A stretch of 10,503 bases of DNA from DASRSS01 sp035656335 (lineage in GTDB: Bacteria > Actinomycetota > Actinomycetes > Mycobacteriales > Jatrophihabitantaceae), in contig DASRSS010000335.1 of NCBI GenBank assembly GCA_035656335.1, positions 1-10,503 of the forward strand, read 5' to 3'. The position numbers and the translations under genes were made by a program. The notes below the pieces were generated by a model. The model saw nothing but the letters and a program-made list of their open reading frames with translations, made no database searches and was not told the origin of the DNA. Shown here piece after piece: positions 10,156-10,503 of this stretch. The number at the start of each line of letters is the position of its first letter. Position 1 is the first letter of the stretch.

Positions 10156-10503
10156 TCATGACCAGCGGACGCGGACCTGGCGCCACAGCGCGGCGGTCGC
10201 GGCGTCGCCGGTGACGGTCGCGGTGCTCGGCCGGTTCCACAGCCACAGGTAGAGCGCGGAGGAGGGCCCGCTCACCGTCACGTCCGCCCGGACGTCGTCG
10301 GCCTGCTCGGCGACGATGCGCTCGCCGCCGAGGGTGATCAGCCAGGACGGGCCGTCGTCGGCACGCAACCCGATCGTCGCGGCCTGCGGGATCGCGTTCG
10401 CCTTGCGCGCCGCGAAGCCCAGCAGCAGTTCGGCGATGCCGTCCTGCGCGAAGCCGGCGTCGAAGACGTTGCGGTCACCCGCGGCGCCCTGCGCGTCGGC
10501 GCG
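10156..10503 (-). CDS. Maleylpyruvate isomerase-family (mycothiol-dependent) protein, C-terminal part, cut by window edge
   Basis: The last 115 residues of a protein that enters from the right edge. The frame is open from base 10503 to a TGA at 10156-10158. Visible features are a helix DGIAELLLGFAARK, then the sheet segments WLITLGGERIVAEQ, VRADVTVSGPSSALYLWLWNR and ATVTGDAATAALWRQVRVRW. The 'DVTVSGPxxxLYLWLWxR...GD' pattern is typical of the C-terminal, sterol-carrier-like domain of the actinobacterial maleylpyruvate isomerase/DinB-like family (MDMPI). The N-terminal mycothiol and metal-binding helical domain would lie outside the window, so catalytic residues cannot be checked. Many paralogues occur per actinobacterial genome and most have no known substrate. 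Its 3' end faces the 3' end of marR, so it is not in an operon with it. Confidence 0.75.
   Translation of the reverse strand, partial: RADAQGAAGDRNVFDAGFAQDGIAELLLGFAARKANAIPQAATIGLRADDGPSWLITLGGERIVAEQADDVRADVTVSGPSSALYLWLWNRPSTATVTGDAATAALWRQVRVRWS

Noticed and set aside
1..10503. CRISPR arrays, tRNA or rRNA genes, transposase genes or phage modules
   Set aside because: None was found by reading both strands. The only repeats are the protein-coding repeats, the element in the dehalogenase gene and the short motifs listed.

Overview
The window is high-GC DNA with codon use, gene content and signals typical of Actinomycetota. The evidence is a Dcd of the mycobacterial dUMP-forming type, the tail of a mycothiol-dependent (maleylpyruvate isomerase family) protein, a wall-anchoring motif of the LAXTG class used by class E sortases, and several gene starts that look leaderless. 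The genus cannot be fixed from the sequence alone.

Layout from left to right: (1) 1-968, minus strand, the N-terminal part of a DUF885-family protein that runs off the left edge. (2) A 62-base divergent promoter gap, then on the plus strand a subfamily I haloalkane dehalogenase (1031-1984). Its gene carries a GC-rich palindromic element in frame. It is followed by dcd (1995-2573). (3) A bidirectional hairpin terminator (2632-2659) between convergent units. (4) 2714-9259, minus strand, one 2181-residue surface protein that fills more than 60% of the window. It has a signal peptide, an SpaA-like domain, a von Willebrand A (vWA) domain with an intact MIDAS, seven SpaA/Cna-B-type repeats, six DUF11-like repeats, a Pro/Ser spacer, LASTG, a membrane helix and a basic tail. 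(5) A 168-base divergent intergenic region with promoters in both directions and a perfect 15-bp palindrome. (6) 9428-9985, plus strand, a MarR-family regulator, with a strong hairpin inside its 3' end. (7) A gap of about 170 bases with small hairpins and a second copy of a 14-mer from the other marR flank. (8) 10156-10503, minus strand, the C-terminal part of a maleylpyruvate isomerase-family protein that runs off the right edge.

The giant protein looks like a vWA-tipped stalk fixed to the cell wall. The head would be presented at the end of 13 or more stacked immunoglobulin/prealbumin-like modules, each apparently held by a Cys pair and, in the SpaA part, by a Lys-Asp isopeptide bond. The divergent MarR regulator, with a palindrome over its own -35 region, is the obvious candidate to control it. 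No sortase and no second pilin is encoded here, so anchoring would depend on a housekeeping sortase elsewhere. The dehalogenase and dcd are 10 bases apart on one strand but have unrelated functions.
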